Positions 7,628 to 14,777 of a DNA stretch of 15,931 nucleotides are shown in pieces. The notes under the pieces were generated by a model. The model was not told where the DNA came from and ran no database searches. It was given only the letters and a program-made list of their open reading frames with translations. The stretch comes from CADEEN01 sp031379365 (lineage in GTDB: Bacteria > Pseudomonadota > Gammaproteobacteria > Burkholderiales > Burkholderiaceae_C), in NCBI GenBank assembly GCA_031379365.1, contig JANNFB010000334.1, positions 1 through 15,931 of the forward strand, in the 5' to 3' direction. Both the position numbers and the translations under genes were made by a program. Numbering within the stretch: the stretch's first letter is position 1; every line of letters begins with the position of its first letter.

Positions 7628-10426
7628 ATGACGACTCCATCAGTCCACTGGCCTGCCATCAGGGCCTTGTTTGAATCGACCGCCGAGCTGTCGGCCGCAG
7701 AGAGGGCGCCGCTGATTGCTGCAGCGGCGCTGCAAGCCGACGCGCACGTCGAGCTGCTGTCACTGCTGCAACACCACGACCGGGCCAACAGCAGCGCCTC
7801 CTTCATGGCCGAGACCGCCGTCCAGGCGCTGGCCGGAGCTGCCGTGCGCACGGGTCAGCGCCTGGGCGCGTGGGAGATCGTTCGCGCCATCGGCAGTGGC
7901 GGCATGGGCGAGGTCTTCGAGGTGCGCCGGGCCGACGGCCAGTACGACGGCCGCGCTGCCGTGAAGTTGCTGAAACGCGGCATGGACAGCGCCGCGGTGC
8001 TGCGGCGCTTCGCCCTCGAGCGCCAGGCGCTGGCGCGGCTGAGCCACCCGCACATCGCGCGGCTGCTCGACGCCGGTGCCAGCGCCGACGGCCTGCCTTA
8101 CTTCGTGCTGGAGTACGTGGACGGCCGACCCATCGACGAGGCCGTTCGCGGGTTGGCGCTGGAGCGCCGGCTCGCCCTCTTCCTGCAACTCGCAGATGCG
8201 GTGGTGCACGCCCACCGCAACCTGCTGGTGCACCGCGACCTGAAACCCGGCAATGTGTTGGTCGACGCCGAGGGCAGCGTCAAGCTGCTGGACTTCGGCA
8301 TCGCCAAGGCGCTGGACCCGCTGGAAGGCCGTCACGACGAAGCCACCGGTAATACCACCCTGGCCGGACAGCGCCCCTTCACGCCGCACTACGCCAGCCC
8401 CGAACAGGTGCGCGGCGAGCCTGTCAGCACGGCCACCGACATCTACAGCCTGGGCGTGCTGCTCTACCAGTTGCTCACGGGCACACGCCCCACCGGTCGC
8501 CTGGCCACCTCGCCCGCAGAAGTCGCGCGCAGCGTGTTGGAAGAACAGCCGACCCGGCCCAGCCGCCTGACGGCCAGCGAGGCGGTAGACCCGCAGTGGT
8601 TGAGCACACGAAAGCGGCTGGAGGGCGATCTCGACAACATCCTGCTCAAGGCACTGGAAAAGTCCCCCGAGCGCCGCTACGGCAGCGTGGACATGCTGGC
8701 GGCCGACGTGCGCGCCTATCTCGAAGGCCGTCCCGTCGCGGCGCGTGAGCCCTCGGCCTGGTATGTGTTTTCCAAGTTCGCGGGTCGCCACCGTTGGGCC
8801 GTACTGGCCGGGCTGGTGGGCGGCACGGGCCTGGTCACAGGGCTGGCCGCCACGTTGATGCAAGGCCGTCTGGCCGCTGCGTTGGGCGTGGCCGGCCTGG
8901 CGTTCGGCCTGGGCTTGGCGGTGGTGCAGGGCTGGCGCGCCGAGCGAGCGCGCGCGCGCGCCGAAAGCCACGTGGGCGAGTTGCGCAAGCTGACCAACCG
9001 CGTGGTCTTCGACTACTTCGACGCCGTCGAGAAGCTGCCCGGTTCGATCAAGGTGCGCGAACAAATGCTGGCCGACACCACCCAGTACCTGGACAACATG
9101 GAAGCCCAGGCCGCACGCGACCCGAAACTGGCCTGGGAGCTGGCCCGCATCTCACACCGCCTGGCGTGCCTGCAAGGCAATACCTACGGCGAGGGGCTGG
9201 AGCAGGTCGAGCCAGCCGACCGCAACTTCACCCGCGCCTTGCGTTTCGTGGACTGGGCCACTGCAGGCCCGGTGTCTGATGGTGAGCTGCTGCTGGAAAG
9301 CGCAGTCATTGTCGTCAGCGCGAGCTTGTTCGACCAGCGGCTGGGCCGGCTGGCGCCGGCGCCGGGCGTCGACCCCGCGACGCCCCCGGTGCCCGGCCAG
9401 CCGCGCCGCCGCGACACGCTCAGCGGGCTGTGGCACGGGCGGCAGCTGATCGAGCGCGGCGCAGCTTTGTTGCCGTCGCACCCGCAGATGGAAATGCACC
9501 TGGGCACGCTGCGTGGCCGCATGGGCCTGGTGCTGGGCCACAACACCGCGGAGATCAACCTGGGGCGTTGGCGCGAGGCCGAGCCGCACTTGCGGGCCTC
9601 GCTCGAGCACATGCGGCGTTTCGCCCAGAGTGCCGCCGACGATCCCGAAGGATCGCGTCAACTCGCCTGGGCGCTGGTCAATCTGGCGTCATGGGAACGG
9701 CTGGCCGGCGACCCCTCGCGTGCCTTGGCGGCCGTGCAAGAGGCCGTGGCGTCCATCGACCGGGCCACGCAACTGGCGCCGGACAACCGCACCTACAGCA
9801 CCATGGCCAACCTGATGCGAACGCACCTGGCTGCAGCCAAGGCCGAGGCTGGCGACGTGGAGAGTGGCGTGGCCGACTGCGAAGAAGCGCTGGCCCGCCT
9901 GGCGCGAACCGCAGAGGCCGAGCCCGACAACCCGGTGAACCGCCGTGACACCGCACTCGTCAACGCCCTGCAGGGGCGCATGTTGATCGAGCACCGGCGC
10001 ATGGCCGCGGCAGTGCCCCCGCTGCGGCGCGCCTACGCGCTGCTGGTGTTGCTGCCTGGCGCCTCGACCGACGCCTACGTCACCCGCTGGCGGGCCGAGG
10101 CCTGTGCCGCGCGCGCCCGTGCCGAGCTGGACGGCGCGGGCGACGCCCGCCTTGCGCTGAGCCTGGCCGAAGAAGCCCTGGCCTTGCTGGCCGCCAACCA
10201 GGCCACGCAATCTGCTCCCCACGCCGCCCGCATCGTGCGCGCCCAGGCCGAAGCGACAGCCGGCGCCGCCCTGCGCCGGCTGGGCGGCGCAGCGCCCGCA
10301 ACGCGGCGGTTCGACGCTGCCATGGCCCACTGGGCGGCCTTCGAGCAGGACGGCGAACCCTTGCCACGCGCACTGGCCGCTCGTCGGCAGGCCACGCGGG
10401 AGGAGCAGGCGGCCCCCGCAGCGTAA
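7628..10426 (+). CDS. Membrane-anchored Ser/Thr protein kinase (PknB-type) with helical repeat tail
   Basis: The product is 932 residues. A helical N-terminus of about 80 residues leads into a complete Hanks-type kinase domain (about 82-365): glycine loop GSGGMGEVF (89-97), Lys113, alpha-C Glu131, catalytic HRDLKPGN (202-209), DFGIAKA (222-228), an activation segment rich in Thr (T240, T243, T244), SPEQ (257-260) and DIYSLGVLLYQLLTG. All catalytic residues are present, so it should be active. Two hydrophobic segments follow almost back to back (about 389-411 and 414-434), separated by MQGR; they would form a membrane hairpin, placing the 500-residue C-terminal part, an Ala-rich TPR-like helical array, back in the cytosol. 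The frame stays open upstream, but ATG 7628 fits the family N-terminus, although no good Shine-Dalgarno sequence is seen. Position suggests it phosphorylates the divergent ECF sigma factor. Confidence 0.93.
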   Translation: MTTPSVHWPAIRALFESTAELSAAERAPLIAAAALQADAHVELLSLLQHHDRANSSASFMAETAVQALAGAAVRTGQRLGAWEIVRAIGSGGMGEVFEVRRADGQYDGRAAVKLLKRGMDSAAVLRRFALERQALARLSHPHIARLLDAGASADGLPYFVLEYVDGRPIDEAVRGLALERRLALFLQLADAVVHAHRNLLVHRDLKPGNVLVDAEGSVKLLDFGIAKALDPLEGRHDEATGNTTLAGQRPFTPHYASPEQVRGEPVSTATDIYSLGVLLYQLLTGTRPTGRLATSPAEVARSVLEEQPTRPSRLTASEAVDPQWLSTRKRLEGDLDNILLKALEKSPERRYGSVDMLAADVRAYLEGRPVAAREPSAWYVFSKFAGRHRWAVLAGLVGGTGLVTGLAATLMQGRLAAALGVAGLAFGLGLAVVQGWRAERARARAESHVGELRKLTNRVVFDYFDAVEKLPGSIKVREQMLADTTQYLDNMEAQAARDPKLAWELARISHRLACLQGNTYGEGLEQVEPADRNFTRALRFVDWATAGPVSDGELLLESAVIVVSASLFDQRLGRLAPAPGVDPATPPVPGQPRRRDTLSGLWHGRQLIERGAALLPSHPQMEMHLGTLRGRMGLVLGHNTAEINLGRWREAEPHLRASLEHMRRFAQSAADDPEGSRQLAWALVNLASWERLAGDPSRALAAVQEAVASIDRATQLAPDNRTYSTMANLMRTHLAAAKAEAGDVESGVADCEEALARLARTAEAEPDNPVNRRDTALVNALQGRMLIEHRRMAAAVPPLRRAYALLVLLPGASTDAYVTRWRAEACAARARAELDGAGDARLALSLAEEALALLAANQATQSAPHAARIVRAQAEATAGAALRRLGGAAPATRRFDAAMAHWAAFEQDGEPLPRALAARRQATREEQAAPAA

Positions 10427-10458
10427 CGGCCCGCTCCCTATCCTGGGCAGCTGGGTCG

Positions 10459-10482
10459 GGCGGGGGTGTCAGCGCCCCCGCC
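10459..10482. terminator. Hairpin between convergent kinase and aroG genes
   Basis: GGCGGGGG (10459-10466) pairs perfectly with CCCCCGCC (10475-10482). The eight-base loop contains the aroG stop codon (10469-10471, minus strand). It lies 33 bases after the kinase stop. There is no U-tract, so bidirectional termination is inferred from stem strength and position. Confidence 0.5.
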
Positions 10483-11605
10483 GCGCCCGTACCGCCGCCG
10501 CCAGTCCGTCCAGCAGCGCCACTGAGTCGTCCCAATCGATGCAGCCGTCAGTGATGCTCTGGCCGTAGACCAGGCCCGCCGGGTCGTCCTTGCCGGGGCT
10601 GAACTTCTGCGCGCCAGCCACCAGATGGCTCTCGACCATCACGCCGAAAATGCAGCGCGTGCCGCCGGCGATTTGCGCTGCCACGTCCCGTGCCACCTCG
10701 ATCTGCCGCTCGTGCTGCTTGTTCGCATTGGCATGGCTGAAGTCCACCATCAGGCGGCAGGGCAGCTTGGCCGCCTCGATCTCCTTGCAGGCGGCTGCGA
10801 CGCTCGCCGCGTCGTAGTTCGGCGCCTTGCCGCCGCGCAGGATGACGTGGCAATCCTTGTTGCCCTTGGTCTCGACGATGGCCACCTGGCCGTTCTTGTG
10901 CACCGACAAGAAGTGGTGCGGCCGCGAGGCAGCCTGGATGGCGTCGGTGGCGATCTTGATGTTGCCGTCGGTGCCGTTCTTGAAGCCCACCGGCGCCGAC
11001 AGGCCCGAGGCCAGTTCGCGGTGGACCTGGCTCTCGGTGGTGCGCGCGCCGATCGCACCCCAGGCGATCAGGTCGCCGATGTACTGCGGCGAGATCACGT
11101 CGAGGAACTCGCTGCCCGCCGGCACGCCCAGGCGGTTGATGTCCACCAGCAACTGGCGCGCGATGCGCAGGCCCTCGTGGATGCGGTAGCTCTCGTCGAG
11201 GTAGGGGTCATTGATGAGGCCCTTCCAGCCGACCGTCGTGCGCGGCTTCTCGAAGTAGACCCGCATCACGATCTCCAGCGTGTCGGCGTGGCGCGCGCGC
11301 TCGGCCTTGAGCTTGCGGGCGTACTCCAGCGCGGCCAGCGGGTCGTGGATCGAGCATGGGCCGATGACGACCAGCAGGCGGTCGTCCTGGCCGTTCAGGA
11401 TGCGGCGGATGGACTCGCGCGTGCTGCCGATCAGCGTCTCCACCGGCGTGCTGGCAATCGGGAAGAAACGAATCAGGTGCTCCGGCGGTGGCAGCGGCGT
11501 GACGTCCTTGATGCGCTGGTCGTCGGTCTGGCTGGTCTTCTCGCTGAGCGCATAGCCGTGGCCGTCACCGCTGGGGTTGCCGTGGCTGCTGGATTTGGGG
11601 CTCAT
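10469..11605 (-). CDS. aroG: 3-deoxy-7-phosphoheptulonate (DAHP) synthase, class I
   Basis: The product is 378 residues of the AroF/G/H family, which condenses phosphoenolpyruvate and erythrose-4-phosphate into DAHP, the first step of the shikimate pathway. Metal ligands line up with the E. coli enzyme: Cys84 in IGPCSIHD, His291 in FSHANANKQ, Glu325 in GVMVESHL and Asp353 in SITDGCIDW. The PEP-binding segment MRVYFEKPRTTVGWKG (114-129) and KNGTDGNIKIA (209-219) are intact. ATG 11605 has AGGAG seven bases upstream. An N-terminal tail of about 25 polar residues is slightly longer than in E. coli AroG. Which aromatic amino acid inhibits the enzyme cannot be told from the sequence. Expression is probably controlled by the attenuator at 11645-11776. 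The stop codon sits inside a hairpin loop. Confidence 0.96.
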   Translation of the reverse strand: MSPKSSSHGNPSGDGHGYALSEKTSQTDDQRIKDVTPLPPPEHLIRFFPIASTPVETLIGSTRESIRRILNGQDDRLLVVIGPCSIHDPLAALEYARKLKAERARHADTLEIVMRVYFEKPRTTVGWKGLINDPYLDESYRIHEGLRIARQLLVDINRLGVPAGSEFLDVISPQYIGDLIAWGAIGARTTESQVHRELASGLSAPVGFKNGTDGNIKIATDAIQAASRPHHFLSVHKNGQVAIVETKGNKDCHVILRGGKAPNYDAASVAAACKEIEAAKLPCRLMVDFSHANANKQHERQIEVARDVAAQIAGGTRCIFGVMVESHLVAGAQKFSPGKDDPAGLVYGQSITDGCIDWDDSVALLDGLAAAVRARRGR

Positions 11606-11642
11606 GCGGACTCTCCTGGCTGTCGTCGAATAGTGAAGGGGC

Positions 11643-11672
11643 AATAAAAAACCGCCGGGGCTGCCGGCGGTT
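11643..11672 (-). terminator. Intrinsic terminator in the aroG leader (attenuator)
   Basis: On the minus strand AACCGCCGG (11672-11664), loop CAGCC, CCGGCGGTT (11658-11650), then TTTTATT. This is a nine-base-pair perfect stem with a U-tract, the best intrinsic terminator in the window. It ends about 40 bases before the aroG start and after the aromatic leader peptide, so it should abort aroG transcription unless an alternative structure forms. It may also terminate tldD. Confidence 0.85.
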
Positions 11673-11776
11673 CGTTGAGTGCGTTGCGTTTGCCTGACCT
11701 AGACGCTTGCCTCTCGAGCCACCGGATGGGGCGAGAACCAAAAATAGCCAAAGTAAAACGCGGCAGGACAATGCAT
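11645..11776 (-). promoter_or_regulatory. Aromatic amino-acid transcription attenuator of aroG
   Basis: All parts of a ribosome-mediated attenuator are present in order on the minus strand. First is the aromatic leader peptide (11776-11699). A possible 1:2 hairpin pairs TTCTCG (11737-11732) with CGAGAG (11716-11711), right after the aromatic codons. A possible antiterminator pairs CCGGTGG (11725-11719) with CCGCCGG (11670-11664, the terminator 5' arm): seven pairs, one G-U. The terminator with U-tract follows. A ribosome stalled at Phe/Tyr/Trp codons would cover the first arm and free the second to block the terminator. The pairings were worked out by eye; the logic follows pheL/trpL-type attenuation. 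Confidence 0.75.
11699..11776 (-). CDS. aroG leader peptide, 25 aa, rich in Phe/Tyr/Trp
   Basis: This short frame runs from ATG 11776 to TAG 11701-11699. Residues 7-14 read FYFGYFWF: seven of eight are aromatic (four Phe, two Tyr, one Trp). The tail is SPHPVAREASV. Such clusters are the hallmark of attenuator peptides such as pheL and trpL, and this one carries all three products of the pathway that aroG starts. No strong Shine-Dalgarno sequence precedes it. An extended -10 (TGCTACATT) ends seven bases before the ATG, so the transcript may be nearly leaderless. It lies between tldD (stop 42 bases upstream) and aroG, and is followed by the terminator at 11643-11672. The peptide is probably non-functional once made. 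Confidence 0.85.
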   Translation of the reverse strand: MHCPAAFYFGYFWFSPHPVAREASV

Positions 11777-11783
11777 GGTGGCG

Positions 11784-11792
11784 AATGTAGCA
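11784..11792 (-). promoter_or_regulatory. Candidate extended -10 promoter for the aroG leader
   Basis: TGCTACATT on the minus strand (11792-11784) matches the extended -10 form TGnTAnnnT. No -35 hexamer is seen at 16-18 nt spacing. Transcription would begin within a few bases of the leader-peptide ATG at 11776. It lies between the tldD stop and the leader peptide, as needed for independent aroG expression. Confidence 0.4.
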
Positions 11793-11817
11793 CGCGTCAT
11801 CGCCAGTCCCGCCGCCG

Positions 11818-13293
11818 TCACGCCGTACCGCCCACCGTCAGCCCGTCGATGCGCAGGGTGGGCTGGCCGACGCCGACTGGCACGCTCTGGCCTTCCTTGC
11901 CGCAGGTGCCGACGCCGGGGTCGAGTTCGAGGTCGTTGCCGATCATGGACACGCGGGTCAGGCAGTCGGGGCCGCTGCCGATCAGGGTGGCGCCCTTGAC
12001 GGGGTAGAGGATCTTGCCCTTCTCGACCCAGAAGGCCTCGCTGGCGGAGAACACGAAGCGGCCGCTGGTGATGTCGACCTGGCCACCGCCGAAGTTGGTG
12101 GCGTAGATGCCGCGCTCGAGGCTGGCGACGATCTCTTCCTTGCTGCGCCGGCCCGGCAGCATGTAGGTATTGGTCATGCGTGGCATGGGCACGTGGGCGT
12201 AGCTTTCGCGGCGGCCGTTGCCGGTGGCTTTGACTTTCATCAGGCGCGCGTTCATCGAGTCCTGGATGTAGCCCTTCAAGATGCCGTCTTCGATCAGGAC
12301 GGTGCGCTGGGTGGCCTGGCCTTCGTCGTCGACGTTGAGGCTGCCGCGGCTGTCGGGCAGGGTGCCGTCGTCGAGCACGGTCACGCCCTTGGCGGCGACG
12401 CGCTGGCCGACGCGGCCGGCGAAAGCCGACGAGCCCTTGCGGTTGAAGTCGCCCTCCAGGCCGTGGCCGATGGCCTCGTGCAGAAGGATGCCGGGCCAGC
12501 CCGGGCCCAGCACCACGGCCATTTCGCCGGCGGGCGCCGGCCGCGCCTCGAGGTTGGTGAGCGCAGCATTGACGGCCTGCGAAACGTACTGCTCGATCAC
12601 GGCGTCCTGGAAGTAGCCCAGGCCGAAACGTCCGCCGCCACCGCCGCTGCCGACTTCGCGCCGCACCACGCCGCCGATGGTCTGCTCGGCGATCACGGTC
12701 ACCGACAAGCGCACGAGAGGGCGCACATCGGCCGCGCGCGTGCCATCGGCACGCGCCACCAGCACCACGTCGTACTCAGCCGCCACCCCGGCCATGACCT
12801 GAACCACGCGCGGGTCCTTGCTGCGCGCCAGGCGTTCCACCTTCTCCAGCAGCGCGACCTTCTGCGTGCTGTCCAGCGTGGTGATCGGATCGGTGGGGCC
12901 GTAGAGCACGCGGCTGGGCGAGACCCGCGATTTGACGCCGACCTTGACGCGCCGGCTTTGCCCGGCAGCGGCGATGGTGCGCACGGTGCGTGCCGCGTCC
13001 TGCAGGGCGGCTTCGGAGATGTCGTCGCTGTAGGCGAAGGCGGTTTTCTCACCGGCCACGGCGCGCACGCCCACACCTTGGTCGATCGAGAAACTGCCGC
13101 TCTTGACGATGCCTTCTTCCAGGCTCCAGCCTTCATGGCGCGTGCTCTGGAAGTACAGGTCGGCGTCGTCGATGCGGTGCGCCGCGATGGTCTGCAAGGC
13201 CGCGCTGAGGTGGGCGTCGGTCAACCCGAAGGGCGCCAGCAGCAGCGCCTCGGCTTGGGCCAGGCGTGCGATGGTGGGTTCACGAGCAGTCAT
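11818..13293 (-). CDS. tldD: Metalloprotease TldD
   Basis: The product is 491 residues (E. coli TldD has 481). TldD pairs with TldE/PmbA to form a zinc protease that degrades unfolded peptides and matures modified peptides such as microcin B17. The zinc motif HEAIGHGLEGD (272-282, HExxxH type) is intact; further family signatures are DDEGQATQRT, SYAHVPMPRMTNTYM and the late cysteine in DPGVGTCGKEGQ (Cys464). The N-terminal segment LEEGIVKSGSFSIDQGVGVRAV is also typical. ATG 13293 fits the family length; no Shine-Dalgarno sequence is seen, but TACAAT lies seven bases upstream, so the transcript may be nearly leaderless. The partner gene pmbA/tldE is not in the window. aroG follows on the same strand after the leader and terminator. 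Confidence 0.97.
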   Translation of the reverse strand: MTAREPTIARLAQAEALLLAPFGLTDAHLSAALQTIAAHRIDDADLYFQSTRHEGWSLEEGIVKSGSFSIDQGVGVRAVAGEKTAFAYSDDISEAALQDAARTVRTIAAAGQSRRVKVGVKSRVSPSRVLYGPTDPITTLDSTQKVALLEKVERLARSKDPRVVQVMAGVAAEYDVVLVARADGTRAADVRPLVRLSVTVIAEQTIGGVVRREVGSGGGGGRFGLGYFQDAVIEQYVSQAVNAALTNLEARPAPAGEMAVVLGPGWPGILLHEAIGHGLEGDFNRKGSSAFAGRVGQRVAAKGVTVLDDGTLPDSRGSLNVDDEGQATQRTVLIEDGILKGYIQDSMNARLMKVKATGNGRRESYAHVPMPRMTNTYMLPGRRSKEEIVASLERGIYATNFGGGQVDITSGRFVFSASEAFWVEKGKILYPVKGATLIGSGPDCLTRVSMIGNDLELDPGVGTCGKEGQSVPVGVGQPTLRIDGLTVGGTA

Positions 13294-13300
13294 GCGGTCG

Positions 13301-13306
13301 ATTGTA
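13301..13306 (-). promoter_or_regulatory. Candidate -10 element of tldD
   Basis: TACAAT on the minus strand (13306-13301) ends seven bases before the tldD ATG. No good -35 is visible at normal spacing. The arrangement copies that of the aroG leader peptide (TACATT, then seven bases, then ATG). Confidence 0.35.
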
Positions 13307-13405
13307 GGAGTGCGGCAAATTCACGCCGCCCCCGGCCCGCTTCACCCTTCTTTACCGAACGGCAACGCAAATGGGTCTGCCAATCGCCTCGCGCTGCCGT
13401 TGTTT

Positions 13406-13425
13406 GGGGGCGCTTGCGCACCCCC
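13406..13425 (+). repeat. Small hairpin in the leader of the 118-aa exported protein gene
   Basis: GGGGG (13406-13410) can pair with CCCCC (13421-13425), with CGC/GCG inside and a CA bulge. It ends about 10 bases before the AGAGGAG ribosome site. It could be a 5'-leader stabiliser or, for minus-strand transcripts, nothing. Functional significance is not shown. Confidence 0.25.
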
Positions 13426-13448
13426 CATCAACCCCAGAGGAGCCCACC

Positions 13449-13805
13449 ATGAAGACCAACCAACTCATCGCCGCCACCCTGCTGACTTTGGCCGGCGTCG
13501 CCGCATCGGCCCAGACCGCCGCCCCGGCGCCCGGCGCCAACACCCCGCGCATCGACCAGCGCCAGGCGAATCAGGAACAGCGCATCGACCAAGGCATCGC
13601 CTCGGGTCAACTCACCAAGCGTGAGACGCGCCGCCTCGAGGCGGAGCAGACGCACATCAACAAGGTCGAAGACAAGGCCAAGGCCGACGGCAGCGTCAGT
13701 GTGCAGGAGCGCAAGCGCCTGACCGCGATGCAGAACCACAGCAGCCGCGACATCCGGCGCCAGAAACACGACAAGCAGACCGCCGCCAGCGCGGCCGGCA
13801 AGTAA
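13449..13805 (+). CDS. Small exported helical protein, function unknown
   Basis: The product is 118 residues. ATG 13449 has AGGAG seven bases upstream and starts a Sec signal peptide (cleavage after ASA, about residue 21), followed by an Ala/Pro linker and a highly charged helical domain. Within it two segments look duplicated: SGQLTKRETRRLEAEQTH (62-79) and DGSVSVQERKRLTAMQNH (90-107 by rough count), sharing G, E, R-L, A, Q and H positions. The second begins KADGSVSVQE, slightly EF-hand-like, but lacks enough acidic ligands for confident calcium binding. Related small periplasmic proteins are common in Burkholderiales without known function. It stands alone between tldD (divergent) and rsmI (convergent, 6-base gap), so it is monocistronic. 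The mature protein is strongly basic and hydrophilic. Confidence 0.85.
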   Translation: MKTNQLIAATLLTLAGVAASAQTAAPAPGANTPRIDQRQANQEQRIDQGIASGQLTKRETRRLEAEQTHINKVEDKAKADGSVSVQERKRLTAMQNHSSRDIRRQKHDKQTAASAAGK

Positions 13806-13811
13806 GCGGTT

Positions 13812-14777
13812 TCAGCCAGCCACGAGATCGCCCTGGCCTGGCGCGTCGCGCCAGGCCAGGGCGATCTCGTACAGGCGGTTGCGCGGCGCACCCGTCAGCG
13901 TGGCCGCCAGCCCCACGGCCTGCTTGAGCGGCAGCTCGGCCAGCAGTACGCGCAGAGTGCGCTCGCTGTGGGCATCGAGGGCCCCTTCGGCCGGCGCCTG
14001 GGCACGCTGGGCATGCAGCACCAGCACAAACTCGCCGCGCAGGCGGTTGGCGTCGGCGGCCAGCCAGGCTGGCGCCTCGGCTGCCGCCAGCGTGACCACG
14101 GTCTCGAACTGCTTGGTCAACTCGCGGCCGAGCGTGAGGCGCCGCGTTGGCATCTGCGCGGCCAAGGCGTCGAGCAGCGCTTCGATACGGTGCGGCGCCT
14201 CGAACAACACCAGGGACTCCGCCTGACGCTGGGCCAGCTCGGCCAGCACCTTGTCGCGCTCGCCGGCCTTGGCGGGCAGGAAGCCACAGAAGCCAAAGCC
14301 TTGCGCGCCTGTGTCTCCCGCCACGCTGAGGGCGGCCAGCACGCTGCTGGCCCCCGGAATCGGCACGGTGGCAAAGCCGGCGGCCTGGGCTGCCGCCACC
14401 AGCGTGGCGCCGGGATCCGACACCACCGGGGTGCCCGCGTCGCAGATACAGGCCACGCGCTCGCCGCGCGCCAGCCGCGCCAGCACTTGCTGGGTCGCCG
14501 CTTGTTCGTTGTGCTGGTGCAGCGCCAGCAAAGGCTTGTGCAGGCCCAGGTGGCTGAGCAGCGAGCCGCCGACGCGGGTGTCTTCGCAGGCCACGGCGTC
14601 GACCAGGCCGAGGACATGCACGGCGCGCAGCGTCAGGTCGGCCAGGTTGCCGATCGGTGTGGCCACCACATACAGGGTGGCGGCGGGATACTGTTGCGCG
14701 GCAGCGGCGGCAGCGGCAGCCTGGACGATGATCGCGGCAGAAGCGATGGAGGTGGCGACGATGTTCTCCCGCCGCAA
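13812..14777 (-). CDS. rsmI: 16S rRNA (cytidine1402-2'-O)-methyltransferase RsmI
   Basis: RsmI 2'-O-methylates C1402 of 16S rRNA using SAM, tuning the ribosomal P site. Signatures are clear: LYVVATPIGNLADLTLRAV, CEDTRVGG, CDAGTPVVSDPGA, PIPGASSVLAALSVAG, GFCGFLPAK and the C-terminal LTGAPRNRLYEIAL. The 5' end is uncertain: no in-frame ATG exists, and GTG codons occur only inside the first beta strand. I give TTG 14777, which adds an Ala-rich lead-in of 33 residues before LYVVATP; TTG 14792 is an alternative. This start overlaps the divergent yraN start (14761) by 17 bases. The last codons (from YEIALAW) lie in a perfect inverted repeat at 13822-13870, so the tail RDAPGQGDLVAG is largely encoded by the second arm. 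The function is sure, the start is not. Confidence 0.9.
   Translation of the reverse strand: MRRENIVATSIASAAIIVQAAAAAAAAQQYPAATLYVVATPIGNLADLTLRAVHVLGLVDAVACEDTRVGGSLLSHLGLHKPLLALHQHNEQAATQQVLARLARGERVACICDAGTPVVSDPGATLVAAAQAAGFATVPIPGASSVLAALSVAGDTGAQGFGFCGFLPAKAGERDKVLAELAQRQAESLVLFEAPHRIEALLDALAAQMPTRRLTLGRELTKQFETVVTLAAAEAPAWLAADANRLRGEFVLVLHAQRAQAPAEGALDAHSERTLRVLLAELPLKQAVGLAATLTGAPRNRLYEIALAWRDAPGQGDLVAG
13822..13870. terminator. Perfect 24-bp inverted repeat inside the 3' end of rsmI; probable bidirectional terminator
   Basis: Bases 13822-13845 are the exact reverse complement of 13847-13870, with a single T at 13846 in the centre. The arms begin ACGAGATCGCCC and meet at GGCGCG-T-CGCGCC. 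The repeat starts 17 bases after the stop of the + gene and lies wholly within the last codons of rsmI on the minus strand. The position between convergent genes suggests transcription termination for both; there is no U-tract. Confidence 0.7.

Noticed and set aside
10625..11647. Plus-strand open frame of 340 codons opposite aroG.
   Set aside because: It is the complement of aroG with low-complexity composition and no ribosome site.
12193..13452. Plus-strand open frame of 419 codons opposite tldD.
   Set aside because: It is antisense to a conserved TldD sequence and shows no motifs.
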